NCBI GenBank assembly: GCA_038087015.1
Contig: JASBNA010000031.1
Coordinates: 464,712 to 528,711, forward strand
Length of the DNA stretch: 64,000 nt
Origin: Cerrena zonata
Taxonomy: Eukaryota > Basidiomycota > Agaricomycetes > Polyporales > Cerrenaceae
Reading direction: 5' to 3'
Under the pieces are notes generated by a model, which was not told where the DNA came from, ran no database searches, and saw only the letters and a list, made by a program, of their open reading frames with translations. Position 1 is the first letter of the stretch; each line of letters opens with the position of its first letter. Below are positions 36,142 to 48,058 of the stretch, one piece after another. Position numbers and translations under genes: made by a program.

Positions 36142-38697
36142 ATGTGGTCCAAATTTCTGGAAGCTGTTATTCTTTCGGGATGTCTGACCCAACTTACACA
36201 CGCCCAATCACTTCCCGCACCTGTGACGTCAGGGTATAGCCAGACGGACTTAGATCGCTGTGAGTTGTTCCAGTCCTCGTACTCAGATCGCGACTCACAA
36301 TTACTTCCAGTATGGCAATCTGTTGAGCAGGGAGGCGTACCAGTTGTGAAGGCAAACGTCACTCGGGTCCTCGAACCTCTTGCAAACTTCTCTGTAGGGC
36401 CTGAGCCTCCTCGGTTTAGACCAGCATATTTGCAAGCTACTACACAGAATATCAAGCTTCCAAAAGGCTTTCTGTACGGGGTTTCTACAGCAGCTACTCA
36501 AGTTGAGGGTGCAGTCAAAGAAGGCGGGCGCGGACCAAGGTAAATATCAATGAAGAACCTTCCTAAGACCTGCGCTAATATTTATATTTTTTGACAGTAA
36601 CTGGGATTGGGGATGTCATAACAATATCACAGTTTGCAACAATGAAGTCCCAGACGTAACCGTCAACGAATATTATCAATACAAGCAAGACATCCAACGA
36701 GTCAAAGCTATGGGAGTCAACGCCTTCAGCTTCTCAATCGCCTGGGCCAGGATCCTCCCCTTCGGTCATAAAGGCAGCCCTGTAAGCGAAGAAGGTCTTC
36801 AGTTTGTACGTTTTCTTAGTCTCTCTTTCAACTATCCTCATACTAAATTCATGCTTTTCTTCACCCAAGTATGACAATTTCATCGATGAGTTGCTAAAGA
36901 ACGGGATTGAGCCCGTGGCTACATTGTTCCATTGGTAAATACCTCCAATAAGATTCGGGAATTAGCTAACAACATCTACTATAGGGATACACCGCTCAAT
37001 CTCATGTCTCAGTACGGAGCATTCCTCAACAACAGTATAGTGGAGGACTTCGACAACTACGCCTCAATAGTCTTCCAGCGCTATGGGAAGAAAGTGAAGA
37101 CTTGGTTTACCTTTAACGAACCTCATGTAGGTGACACGTTCTCAATATACCACGTCCTGCGTATTCATAGATCTTCGCACGCAGGTTTATTGTGATCAGT
37201 ACGCGGTACGTTCTAGTGTTACGTTATGATGGAAGTCAATTCCTTACTCAGCCCCAGGCATATCCATATAACTCCCTGTATACAGGTGGAATCAACGCGA
37301 CAACTGCTCCATACACCTGCGTCCCCAATGTATGTCCCGCTCTTCAAACGTAGTTTTGCATCTAACACCTTTCCCCTATAGCTCATCAAGGCTCACGCTG
37401 TTGCGGTACAAACGTATCGCGGTTTGATATCTGAAGGGAAGATAGCCAAGGGAAAGATCGCCCTGAAGCACGACGGTCAAAGACCGGTACGTATTAAATG
37501 ATATGAACTTGAGTCATATTTGTAATATTGAATTCCTCGGTGAAGATCCCCTTTGATTTTAACAGTGCAAGCGACCGCGAGGTCGTTGAACGTCGTGCTG
37601 ATATCTATATTGGTATATTCTCTCAGCCTATCTATGGTATGTTTCATTCTACTACCTATATCGATTAATATACGCTGATATCTTCTCTAGTTGATGGCAA
37701 TTACCCCAAGCGTGTTTTGGATACGATCCCAGCTAGTATCTTAAGGCGATTTACTGACGAAGAAAAGAAGATCATTAAAGGAAGTGCCGATTTCTATGCC
37801 ATAGGTGACAATTTTACCCATTCTATATCTACGTCTCAGCGAAATTAATCTCAAGTTACTAGATTCATATGCTACGATCGTGGCAAAGACACCTCCGAAC
37901 GGTATCGAAGCATGTGCTGCAAACGTAAATGATCCAAATTGGCCCAGTAGGTGTTTTGGTCATCGAGACTCTCATAAAATGCTGAGATAAAACTGGACAA
38001 AGTCTGTCAGGATATCAGCGATAATGTCTCGCAATACTCAACACAAAGTGGTTGGGCAGTTGGTGCCGCAGCCGACCCACTCAGTCCTTGGTTGGCTTCT
38101 CTCATCACTTATCTCGTGCCAGGATTATTAAATCAGATTATATAGGTTGGCTGATACATCTCAATGGTTAAGGTATCAACTGAACTGGCTGACAAAAACA
38201 TACCCGACGCCTGGAGGTATCTATATCAGCGAGTTCGGCTTTGCAGAACCGGTACGTTTCGTGCACCTTGACGTTTTTGCTATGTTATCTCACAGTGTTT
38301 AACTTTAGTACGAGTATCTCCGTACCGAAAACTATCAACTTGCTTGGGACGAGCGTCGTTCAAATTATCTGTTGGATTATCTCAACGCAGCATTGCTGGC
38401 TATACACGGTTAGTTGGTAACATGACAAATCTGAACTATGAACTTAACGATACCTTATCAGAGGACAAGATCGATCTGAGAGGGATGCTGATTTGGACGC
38501 CCATTGATAATTTGTATGTGAAAGATTCGCCCATTTGCTTTCAATAGCCTTAACCTCTTTTTAGCGAATGGAGCCTTGCTACGCAGCAGAAATTCGGCTT
38601 GCAACACGTCAACCATTCCACGCCTGGACTGGATAGAACGTACAAGCTATCGTTTTTCCAAGTCCGAGATTTCTTCAAACAGCACCTTGTGGGGTAA
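36142..38697 (+). CDS. secreted GH1 beta-glucosidase-like enzyme, copy 2
   Basis: Full-length paralog of 11704-14291 with the same exon plan of about 14 exons. Signal peptide MWSKFLEAVILSGCLTQLTHAQ. GH1 blocks: FLYGVSTAATQVEGAV, NAFSFSIAWARILPFG, GIEPVATLFHWDTP, WFTFNEPHVYCDQYA with the acid/base Glu, LIKAHAVAVQTYRGLI, GKIALKHDGQRP, ILRRFTDEEKKIIKGSADF and GGIYISEFGFAEP with the nucleophile Glu. DLRGMLIWTPIDNL and LDRTYKLSFFQVRDFFKQHL precede the stop at 38695-38697. All junctions I traced keep frame, so it appears functional. It is predicted to hydrolyse beta-linked disaccharides or aryl glucosides outside the cell. The TEFG-type nucleophile loop (Asn to Phe relative to TENG) is shared with copy 1, which marks a distinct GH1 subgroup rather than a random lesion. 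Confidence 0.88.
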
Positions 38698-38989
38698 AAG
38701 AGACTGAGGTCTCTTCCTTTGTACTATTACAATCACTGATTGCGGAAGATACATGTACAAAGATTATGAATAAAGTTATCCTAGGATGTCGGTAGCCTGC
38801 TGCCTGAGAAACCTCCTGACTCTGCGCTGGTATGTCCTGTTACATGAGCGTTTTTCTCTTACTGCTACGTAGCGACTACTGATAGGATATGGCACATGCC
38901 AGCTATTCTATATGGATCGATCCTTATTTACTGTGCGCGGACCACCACAGAGTATCTCTGTATAGGATCTGATCAGCCCGGGACAGACC

Positions 38990-39650
38990 TTGCTTTCGTA
39001 TTACACTCAACGTATGCGTAATCCTCAAACGGCGTCGAGATTCCTCGATCTGATGATTGGCGTCGATGAAGGTGAGTATCTACTTCAGAATGTGATATTT
39101 GGGAGTTACCTCTTTGTTCTTATCCTCTTCTTAGCAAGCCTGAACTTGCAAATATATCATCATCCCTTTGCTGCTGGACGTCGAATATTTCTAGATATCT
39201 GGATCCAGGTCTCATCTTTCGCTTCTCAGTTGACTTTGGCGGCTTGCGTTTTATTGCGTAAAGAGTGGACAGCGATAACACAGAGGCTCTTGCACAAAAG
39301 CGTTGAGTTACGCAGCTTCAAGCAAATGAAACTCTTCATACGAACCCTACGGGAAAACCCATCGCTCTCTGAAGAGGTCCGATCGCTTTCTGTAACATCC
39401 TCAACATTGTCCATTTATTTATCCAGTACTCGACTCCTTCCAAATTTGATTCGAGCTAGATTCCTCTCAACGGACTTTCACTGGGAGCATCCTTTCCTTG
39501 CTAAGGCAATCTCACGGTTTCTCATCATGCTTCGAGAAATTGACATGGACGGTTGCATTGAACCTATCCAATTAATCAGAACAATCTCATTTAGCCCAAG
39601 TCTTACCGTCCTCCGGTGCAAAAACGTCAAGGGTTGCCTCGGGACTTTCA
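38990..39650 (+). pseudogene. F-box-like gene fragment
   Basis: After a first short exon (SRFLDLMIGVDE) and an intron, a frame reads IYHHPFAAGRRIFLDIWIQV, LAACVLLRKEWTAITQRLL, FIRTLRENPSLSEEVRSLSV and LTVLRCKNVKGCLG. This fits an F-box head followed by the start of an LRR-like region as in basidiomycete F-box proteins. It breaks off after about 210 residues, where sequence of a protein kinase begins in another frame, so the C-terminal half is missing. Probably a relic. Confidence 0.5.
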
Positions 39651-40292
39651 TACCTTCATTCGGAAGGTATTGTGCATGGCGACTTGCGTGGGGTATGTCG
39701 CTTTCTACCTATATATCAACTTCAGTCATGCTGAGATAGTATGCAGGATAATATTTTGATTGACGATGATAATGTAGCGTACATATCTGACTTTGGTCGA
39801 TCTACGACCAGTTTGCAATCGCTACTGGTAGTGCGACTGCGTGATTATCACCTGAGCTTCTTTACCGGACGAATTTCGTCATCGATGTCGAGTTTCTAAC
39901 ATGTTCCAGTGATGTATACTCCTTTGCCTGTGTTTGCATCGAGGTCAGTCGCCAGGAATACTGACATGTATTATTGGGATAAATCTGTTTCTACGCAGCT
40001 CTATACGGGAAGAAATCCTTGGCCATGGAGTGAATCGGTGCCCCGTTTGGTTACGAGGGGTCAGCGGCCACCCCGACCGAGGTTTCATGATACGTTCAAT
40101 ATGGAAGATCGATTGTGGGAAGTTGTCCAGGCATGTTGGGCTCATGATGTTTCTAGGCGTCCAAGCGCAGAGCGATTCGTTGAATGGATAAACGAGGTTC
40201 TATGGAAGTCTGAAAATCTTAGTGTGATGTCTGTAATACTCGTAGACACAATCCTCGTTAATGGAAAGGTCCTCCGCGATTTTTATCATTAA
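39651..40292 (+). pseudogene. protein kinase C-lobe relic (frameshift and stop)
   Basis: Begins abruptly inside the catalytic loop: YLHSEGIVHGDLRG, an HGD variant of the HRD motif common in basidiomycete TKL-type kinases. An intron follows, then DNILIDDDNVAYISDFG with the metal-binding DFG. Soon after (39800-39845) the frame shifts by one and the kinase frame meets TGA at about 39842 where a Trp would precede LSPELL (the APE-like motif). Then come SDVYSFACVCIE, LYTGRNPWPW and a C-terminal part ending CWAHDVSRRPSAERFVEWIN. The entire N-lobe (Gly-loop, Lys, C-helix Glu) is missing. It abuts the F-box fragment upstream. Not functional as a kinase. Confidence 0.7.
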
Positions 40293-40664
40293 GTTCAAGT
40301 TGTGTAAAAGCCTGAGAACCGAGTAAGGTTTCATTGACATCGTCGAGTCCAGGTTGAAGGCAACCAAATGCTTCTAGCTGATAGAAGTAAAAGTCTGCAA
40401 AGTTAGGGTTACATTAAACTTGTTCTCAATAAGAAGTAGGGTTGCTTATATCCCACTCTATGAGAGTATCCGATCATGATTCGTTGTAGAGAGAGAGAGA
40501 GAAAATACAGACGTTGTATCGGATATTCACCCGGAATAACGTTCGTTTATTTGAAATGGTGGGCAACTTACACCTTGACACGTACATGAGTTGTTAATAT
40601 ATAAGTCGAATATTAACGGCAGAGCTATTCTGGTGGAAGTGTTAGTCCTATTATGGTATGGCAA
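40293..40664. repeat. intergenic with short (GA)n microsatellite
   Basis: No gene. A GA dinucleotide run of about seven units lies at 40489-40502. The rest is unremarkable 3' flank between the kinase relic and the F-box gene. Confidence 0.5.
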
Positions 40665-41784
40665 CTACTTAGGACTGTGATCCCATTGAACATGCAACAC
40701 AGGTCTGTTCAACAGCGAGGCGTTCTCCGCTTCGAATTCCATCAGAGCATCCTTCTCGAAGAAATTCCTTGGATAAAGCATATGAACTTCGCCCACGTTT
40801 CCCCAGTCTGGCCGGGATAGCAACTGGTTCAACTTGTCGTGATTCAGTTTGCCAATCCCATTGGGCAACGATTCAAATCCTAAGCGAAATTTGATCCGTT
40901 GTACCTCGGGAAGCGAAAGTTGGGTGAGCAACGGCAAGACGACACAAGAGGTCGGGTCGGGCAATGTGAGTGTTTTCAACCTCACGTTTCCGGTGAGGTT
41001 GAGGCCACCGATGAGGTCTAGACTGGTGTTAGTAACCAAGTTGTAAATCGTATATAATACGGTTTGACGTACATGATCCGGAGATCTTACCAAGAGAGTC
41101 CAGAAAACGTAACTCCAGATGCTCCAGCGACGGACATATGGCGTTGAGAAAACCGCATCTTTCGTATATGTTGAGTCGACCGAACGCGAGGGTCAAATCT
41201 CGAAGCGTCTCCTTGGTTTTGGTCCTTAGGACCCATGAGAAGAAGTTGACTCCGAACCCGTAGGGAATGTTCTCCGCTAGCAACGTTAATCGGGTGAGGC
41301 ACAATGCCGTCGGCAAGAGATGAAATAGGTCAGGCTGCATGGCGTCCTGGGACCAGACTTCGTGAAACTCCTCGATGTGTAGATCGTCCAGAGATGGGAA
41401 GACGGTGATGAAGTGATAGAGCTGAACAGCGGTCATCTCGCACGAGATGAGGACTAACTTGGTGAGTGAGGTGAATGTGGCAAGAGGTTTGAATGCATCC
41501 TGTCTCCATTTATCGTCCCAAGCGTACTCGCCTTGGTCGTGGTTCGTACGACCTGTGTTTATCCGTAGTATGTGTAGACAGTCTCGTATATATGGCGACG
41601 ATGTGGCGGCGCACTCGAGAGCACAGAGTTGTTTGACGGATTCGATCGTAACGTCGTGGTATAAGTGTTCCCTGCTAGCCGCGAGCCATGTGCTGCAGCT
41701 CAATGCACAAACTCGCAGGATCTCCGGACTACCAGACAGAAAGCCGAGGATGTGTCGTACGAGCTCAAGAGGGAGCTGCATCAT
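40665..41784 (-). CDS. F-box protein
   Basis: Two exons joined by an intron at about 41024-41090 (gtaaga ... acaccag). The N-terminus is a clear F-box: MQLPLELVRHILGFLSGSPE, ILRVCALSCSTWLAA, REHLYHDV. The remainder (~300 residues) is an irregular LRR-like region: FTSLTKLVLISCEM, FPSLDDLHIEEFHEV, LCLTRLTLLAENI, CPSLEHLELRFLDSL, then after the intron LDLIGGLNLTGNVRLKTLTL and a C-terminal LHVQWDHSPK-stop. Expected to be a substrate adaptor of an SCF E3 ubiquitin ligase through Skp1; substrate unknown. F-box genes are greatly expanded in Agaricomycetes, and this window holds several. Confidence 0.82.
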
Positions 41785-42079
41785 CTACAATATCTACTTT
41801 GGTTGGAAGTCAGAATAACAGAGGTGTCATGCACATACCTGATTGTCCCGGGCGACGAGAAAAGTATGTAGCTCGGACTGAGGTGGTGAGCCGTATAAAT
41901 ACAATACTCATGGGAAAGTCCATGTCAACGAAATCCAATCTGTCAAATCTCAGTGTCGACCGATTTGATCATATCATAGGAAGAGAAGCTTGAATTGGTC
42001 CAAGAACGCATAGAGAAGATGGTGTTCGGAAGCGAGACAGTTGCCAACGACTCTTCTCGGGCAACCTTAAACAACGACA

Positions 42080-43092
42080 CTAGAACCCTAATGATAGAGT
42101 AAAGTAGCACCAAGGCTCGTAAGCATCCTCTGGAGTCAAAATCTGCGGCAGGTACTCTGTATACCACTCTCCCTCGTACGGGACGCACCACGCCAGCTTA
42201 CACCATTCCCAGTATGATGGATACCAGCCGGACTGTTGCCAATCAATAATAGCTAGGATGCGAGGAGGACCGTCATCGGGACCAGATACCATGATGTTGC
42301 TCGGGTGAAGATCTGAGTGCGTGAAAGTGATTGGACCGTCGTCGGGGAGTTGTGAACGGTATTCCGGATGTGAGATGGGGGCTTCTGGATCGTAGCCTTT
42401 CCTTTTCATCAGACACATGCGCGCAAGAAAGTCGTTCAGTTCACGGGTGGATTGAAATGGCCCTCCGGTGAGCGCTGTTTGGGTGAAAATGTAGTCGAGT
42501 AAAGGCTGTCGACCAACATGTCCTATGACAGACGAGTGAGATCAAACACCATGAATCGCGATTTAGGAGCAATAACACCTAGGAATGAATCATCTGGATC
42601 CTGTTGCACACGCCTCATGCGAGCTAAGATATCTCGCAGTTGCATCGATATCGCGAACTTGTCTTCACTAAGTAGAGTTGGCCAGCGAGCTTCGAGCGTA
42701 TCGCCTTTGACTAGCTCCATATAAAGGAAAGTGTCTTCGAATTCATGATCCCTGTCGGTGCGCCACCCATATATCTCAGGTACAGGAACAACGCCGGGAA
42801 TTGAATGTTGACAAGCCCATAGACATTGACCTTCTGCTTTGGCGACCCCTGTCCCCCACTTTACCAAGAGACCAGTGTCGAGGAACATTAGGATGTTACG
42901 TCTCCTACCATAGGTAAGCCGCTTATACGGGCCTCCAGCTTGTGCAGTAAGAGCGCGGACTTCTGCTGGAGACGGTAGTGCGGAATGACGAGAAAAGAAT
43001 GCACTCTCTCTAAATTCAATATTGTCGCCTGTCGGAAGCATTCGAGGAGTCATGACGGGGAAAGACTTGAAGGGAGTCGTGAGGACTGGCAT
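42080..43092 (-). CDS. APH-family (aminoglycoside phosphotransferase-like) kinase
   Basis: Two exons with a ~56-nt intron after DPDDSFLG. Without the splice the frame stops after FDLTRLS. The N-lobe region includes GGPYKRLTYGRRRNILMFLD and LLVKWGTGVAKAEGQCLWAC (the Lys expected to contact ATP), and FLYMELVKGDTLEARWPTL. The catalytic loop is FTHSDLHPSNIMV (Brenner-type HxDxxxxN), followed by the metal-binding ILAIIDWQQSGWYPSYWEW, both complete. The family phosphorylates small molecules; in fungi many members are expanded and of unknown substrate, and aminoglycosides are not implied. Protein of about 300 residues ending SLGF-stop, full length for the family. Confidence 0.85.
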
Positions 43093-43455
43093 GACTGCAA
43101 TAGTGACCTAGGGGAATAACTTGAGCCTGAACTTGAGCTTGAACTGGAACAAGGAGGACGCGGACCATTTGTTTGTATCGTGCACCGGGAGCCTTTTGCA
43201 CAGGCGCATCAATTTGTTTGTATGGACACTCGCTCGTTTGTACAGACACTCATGGTACTGTATTTGTGTCGGAATAAAAGTGCAAACTGAACGCCATAGT
43301 TTCTTAATCACCACGCCTACGGTCTCAAGTTTGACTCAGGCTGAGATTGCTCCTGACTTAGTTACCGTTATCAGTTTTCTAAATTCACATCATGGGCCTT
43401 AATGCGTACGTACTCATCTTTCGGTCTGTAACTTAACCCTTGTTGATGTAAGGCA
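43093..43455. other. divergent promoter region
   Basis: No gene. A quasi-repeat of AACTTGAGC-like hexamers occurs near 43120-43150, just upstream of the APH start. Confidence 0.4.
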
Positions 43456-44007
43456 ATGTTATCTAGAGCACAGGCTACTGAAATACGCGACATATTCCTG
43501 CTAGTATATCGTGGTGCCCTGTTCAATGCTCACTGGGCTATATGGGTCCCAAGTGCAACACACAACCATGTTGGTACTTCGATACATGTCACAGGCAGCC
43601 TCAGAGAAGGGTTTGTGCACGAGTTCAAGCGGAACTATAACCCAAAGGAGACAGGAAGGAGTGTTGAGGTCCTTCCTCTTGGACATGTCCGAACCGATGC
43701 GATTGCGGATTTTCCTTACTTCGAAGACATTACTTTCGATATTACTCCCATCGACCAGCTTGAGCGGGAGGCCTTGTCAGTCCCAGCCCCGGGACCTAGC
43801 ATGCGTTCCAGTACTGCGACCGGACCTGTAGGTTTGGCTATTGATAGAACGTTTTTATTTAACTAATCATTCATTTCGGTGTAGATTCGACGTATTGTTG
43901 TAGAAGACTGCCAAGTATGGCTGAAGCACTATGCCACTCATTTAGTCCAGTTGCAACTCTTGAGCCCAGAAGCGTTGGAGGTGCTTGAACAGGCTCCTCA
44001 AAAATGA
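43456..44007 (+). CDS. DUF6540-like small protein
   Basis: Two exons, 43456 to about 43826 and about 43885-44007, giving about 165 residues. The first carries IFLLVYRGALFNAHWAIWVP, GTSIHVTGSLREGFVHEFKR and VEVLPLGHVRTDAI. The pattern (AHWAIWVP, IHVTG, HEFKRNY) is that of a fungal family I associate with DUF6540; function unknown. The second exon reads CQVWLKHYATHLVQLQLL and ends EQAPQK-stop, which matches the usual C-terminal end of such proteins. No signal peptide or membrane segment. A further 5' exon upstream of the Met cannot be excluded. Confidence 0.7.
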
Positions 44008-44338
44008 TATCATACCTACACTCTGTAGGTCGTATTCACCAATCTCACGTATATAGTTCTCACCGTCGTATCTCTAATCCTAAGAGCTCAATTTACATGG
44101 TAGAAAAACCGTCGCTTGCGTCTGATAATGGACGTATATGAAAAAGAATTTCCAACAAATATCTTACCTTTATCAAAGTAGTACAAGAGAACGACGTATA
44201 CAATACCCGTCACCACTAATGTACCGACAATCCTCAATCCATAGCGTATCCAAGATTATATGATACACATACTGAACTTCTAACTTACAATAGAACGTCC
44301 CATCCATCCGGTCCAGACTCAATCTCCCTTGAGCATAC
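44008..44338. other. intergenic, convergent 3' ends
   Basis: About 330 bp between the converging DUF6540-like and DCR2-like genes. Nothing recognised. Confidence 0.4.
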
Positions 44339-46902
44339 TCAAGCACTGCGATACGGCGGTGGAGCGCCGGAACCTACAAGCACCATCTCGTCAATAATCT
44401 CGTCGTGCTCTGTTCGCTTGTACGTTCGGATAGTCTCGCCATAATCCGAAATGTCGTATATGCGGAAGCGACGGTCAAAGCCAACCTTTCCATAGCCCGA
44501 ATATGATCTAGAGTTATGGCAGTCAGGTGAGTGACTATTCAAAAAGGGCGAGAGAAGCGTACCCTCCACCACCGAAGCACATCCAGACGCCGTTTACTCT
44601 TCGACAGTTATCTGTTACTGTTATTGAAATTGAAGATAGATCAGCGCAATACTTTATAAGAGCCTGGCGATAAGGAACTTACAGTGACAATGTCCATTAG
44701 CAACGACTTTCACTTCTCTGGCATCTCCGCCCGCGCGATGATCAGTTTCCATAGCAGACAGGATTCCCTTGTGGAAGAACCCAGCCTGCTTCTTCGCATT
44801 GCCTGGACCTTCGATATCATGATTGCCCACGTCAAGAGGCTTTCCAGTGCGTGAGTCAACATCAGCTGCGGCGTAGGCTTCTTCCCTGAAGCGGATGTTT
44901 ATTTCAAATCGAAAAAAGAGTATAAGAGTCGACTTACAGGGGGATGTGGAAGAACATGAGCGCATTTGGCTTCGCCAGTCGACGAGTCGTGGGAGTGACT
45001 TGGTCGAAACTTTGACGTTCCCAGAGCTCACCCAGATCCTTTGTACCATCTGGTGTAAAGGGACGTTCAATAGCGGAAATACGAGCTGATTGACCGGAGT
45101 TGTGAGCAGCCTGTAAGTGCACATATGATGAGTATTTACCTGACTCTTCCAAAAACCAGTCGATTTGGTCTTGATGAATCCAGTCGTACTCGGTACCGTG
45201 AATGAGGCCTCCGATGTCGAGCCAGCCTTTGGAGTAGGAACCAGAGTCGAGGAAATACAATGTCAAGAGGTGCGTTTTGGAACTGTTCGAGATACGTTAA
45301 GCCCGTGACACAAAAGAAAATAAATCCTTCTTACGCATCTGCACTCCAAACCTTTAGCACATAATTTCCCACTCCGTGGATATCCTTCGGCCCAGTCTGA
45401 ACCAGGCTGTATGGCATTTCTTGCATCCACTTGGCTTGATACTCCCTCGACTCGCCATCCTCATCATCGTGGTTTCCAAATATCGCGGCCCACGGAATAC
45501 CTCGCTCAGTGACGCTTTTGGCAAATTTTGCTAAAACAGTCTTGGAGTCCCAGGACGTTCCTTGCCCGTTCAGTTGGTCTCCGGTAAAGACGACCATATC
45601 TGGTTTCTCAGCATCGATAATTTTTCCGATGAGCGAGGATGTCAGATTGTCAGAAGATGGACACGGCGAAATGGGCGTGTCGCGACAAACACCGGCCGTT
45701 ACAGAAAAGTGGAGATCTGCAACTTGGAGAACCTTGAATTTTCCCTCGTGTGAGAAATGAAGTGGAGGGGCTCTCGGTGGTGCTACAAGCAGAAGTTAGA
45801 TCATGACGAGTTCTCAATTCACTTATGGTTATACATACGCTTAACACCTCGTCGGATAGTGATATACACAGAGGCAGAAAGTTTCTGCCCTTGAGCGACA
45901 GGAGGTTCGATCTTCTCGAATCCATACCAAGGTTCGTCGTCGCCAAAGATGACATCAATTTCGGTAATAATATTTTTCAAATCTGGTTCGGACATTTGTT
46001 GAAGGGTCTTCTCTGCCTTGTACCACAGGAACATCCTTGGTCCGCGAGGGCTGACAGGAACTTTGACACGCGACCAGCCTGTAGACGGACCATCGCCGTA
46101 CGGAGTTTGACCATCAGGAACGACACGGACTTCGTTGATGAGGGGGATATCAAGACGACGAGTTCGTCGGTAATATAGGTTCTGGAGTATGGTAAATACG
46201 AGGGGTGAGTCGCCAGATAATATAGACTCACTAGAGAGCCATAGCCTTGCATCTTAAGGTTCTCGTCGACTAACACCCACTTTCCTCTTGTTGTGTCCAG
46301 TTCATTTGTAGACCACGGTGCACATACATCAACTGTTGCCCAAGGCCAACCACCCGGGGCGATCCAACAGTTTGTCGCAGCAATCTCTGACACTAAAATA
46401 ATTACACAAAATATATTGGATCATATACAGATATAGACTTACAACCGGTGTCATGGGGCATCAGAGGATCCCATACATCCAGAGGCAAGCTCACCGGGTC
46501 GTATTGACCTGTTGTAGGGTTGGTGACATTCCACCAATCTACACCAGGAGACGTGGAAGGTGTCCCGGGAATTGAAATAGCACCAGATGCATCCCCTCCT
46601 GTTTGAGGTGTCTCTACATTAACATGATCAGCAGTAACAGGTCCGTCAACTATGGCGTCCCAAGATTGCCATCCAAGGCGTTGTAAAGCTCCAGGTCCAG
46701 GTGTCGGTTGATAGAGAATAAAAATGAAAGTTAGCAGTACCGAGAAGCAGAATATGGTCGTCGCAGGTGCAAATATGGACTTCAGAAACCGAGTTAGACG
46801 AGGAAAGGTTGGGGGTGCCATGACGGCAGGAGGAAAGGCGTGAAGCGAGCGCTTGGCGTCCATAGCAGTAATATTAAAGCAATACTTACTTATCATATTC
46901 AT
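44339..46902 (-). CDS. DCR2: DCR2-like calcineurin-type metallophosphoesterase
   Basis: About eight or nine exons. The N-terminal region has one transmembrane segment (TTIFCFSVLLTFIFILY), so the enzyme is likely a type II membrane or secretory protein. Metallophosphatase motifs are complete: FKVLQVADLHFS (DxH), DMVVFTGDQLNG (GD), WAAIFGNHDDEDGESRE (GNHD), LQAAHNSG and VVANGHCHC (GHxH). They are followed across an intron by DNCRRVNGVWMCFGGG and GYSGYGKVGFDRRFRIYDI. The N-terminal half (WIAPGGWPWATVDVCAPW, NLYYRRTRRLDIPLI, SRVKVPVSPRG) matches fungal DCR2-type phosphatases. Yeast DCR2 is a dosage regulator of cell-cycle entry and of unfolded-protein-response signalling. The start may be Met-14 at 46863 (MDAKRSLHAF) rather than 46902. 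Intact as far as can be traced. Confidence 0.85.
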
Positions 46903-47134
46903 TCAGACTGAAGATCGTGGAATACACCGTGTATTAATCTAAACATACTTTATACATATTCAAGATCCAAGACCTCGTAGCTTGTGTGACAACAGACTGA
47001 GACATTCTATTCTTCAGTGAATTCCAACTGAATCATATTATACAAATTATATAAGACGTAATGCATTGGCGCTCAAATAGTCTCTTCATCATTCGAGTTG
47101 AAAGTCTCTTCGCTGTACACCACAGCGAGCAGCC

Positions 47135-48058
47135 ATGTTCTCCACCTTTCGACGGCTATACTCAACACTTCCCGAGGCTGCACAGGCTGCACGAACTGCA
47201 TCGACACCTCGTGCCGTACGCATAAGGCGTGCCCGAAAACAACCACTACCAGAAGGTGCTCTTGCCACGGACGCTACACCTGAAGGTTTAACTCCTACCG
47301 AGTATGCTCGTTACCAACGCCACCTCGCAAAAGCTGAACTCATCGGTCCTGACGGACGAGACCTAACGGAGAAAGAGTGGCTTGACAAGCTTGACGAACG
47401 GCGGAGTAGGATTCGAGGTGTTGCTGTCACGAAAACCGATGAACAGGCTGAAGCCGAAGTCGTTGCACAAAAAGTCTACTTGCCCAACGTCATCTTCCGT
47501 CTAGTTCGAAACCACACTCCTCCTGGTAAACCGTATAATCCTTACGAGGCAACTTTCCGTATTCCACAGAGCGTCACCAAAACCGACATTCGCTCATACC
47601 TTTCCGCTGTCTACGGTGTCAAGACTACCTACATCCGTACTGACAATTACCTGGCACCTATTCCTCTACAGGGTCGCTCCAAGAAGAAACAAAGAACGTA
47701 CAAACGTGCCGTAGTCGGTCTCGTTGACCCATTCTACTATCCTCAGGCCCTGGAGGATATGTCTGCTGCTGAGCGGGAAACGAGGAAGCAGTGGTTGGAG
47801 GAGAACTTCAAGGTGGAGGAGGGCAGGCGTATGCGAATCATGTCGATGAAGAAGATGAATCGTAACACCAGAGGCTTCATGAAAAAGCCTGATATTTCGT
47901 CGGGACGAGACAACATCTTGCGTCGTATCATGGCATCAAGGGCCAAGAGAGAGGGTGAGGTTGAGAAGACGAAGGAAGAGATTAGGGAACTTAGAAAACG
48001 GCTGGGGAGTCTGCAGCTCAAGGCCCCTAGCCAACCAGATTCTACTGTATCCGCCTGA
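47135..48058 (+). CDS. MRP20: mitochondrial large-subunit ribosomal protein uL23m
   Basis: Uninterrupted 307-residue frame. The N-terminus (MFSTFRRLYSTLPEAAQAAR, then an Arg-rich stretch) is a mitochondrial targeting sequence. The conserved uL23 domain reads VYLPNVIFRLVRNHTPPG, YEATFRIPQSVTKTDIRSYL, AVYGVKTTYIRTDNYLAPI and YKRAVVGLVDPFYYPQAL, followed by the C-terminal extension typical of fungal Mrp20. It is a structural component at the exit-tunnel rim of the mitoribosome. As a housekeeping gene it anchors this window as core chromosome. The basic, coiled C-terminus (EGEVEKTKEEIRELRKRL) is lineage-typical. No introns, in contrast to its neighbours. Confidence 0.93.
   Translation: MFSTFRRLYSTLPEAAQAARTASTPRAVRIRRARKQPLPEGALATDATPEGLTPTEYARYQRHLAKAELIGPDGRDLTEKEWLDKLDERRSRIRGVAVTKTDEQAEAEVVAQKVYLPNVIFRLVRNHTPPGKPYNPYEATFRIPQSVTKTDIRSYLSAVYGVKTTYIRTDNYLAPIPLQGRSKKKQRTYKRAVVGLVDPFYYPQALEDMSAAERETRKQWLEENFKVEEGRRMRIMSMKKMNRNTRGFMKKPDISSGRDNILRRIMASRAKREGEVEKTKEEIRELRKRLGSLQLKAPSQPDSTVSA

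Noticed and set aside
42080..43092. Antibiotic-resistance gene by aminoglycoside phosphotransferase similarity.
   Set aside because: APH-fold kinases are an expanded, endogenous fungal family with introns; nothing indicates drug resistance or transfer.
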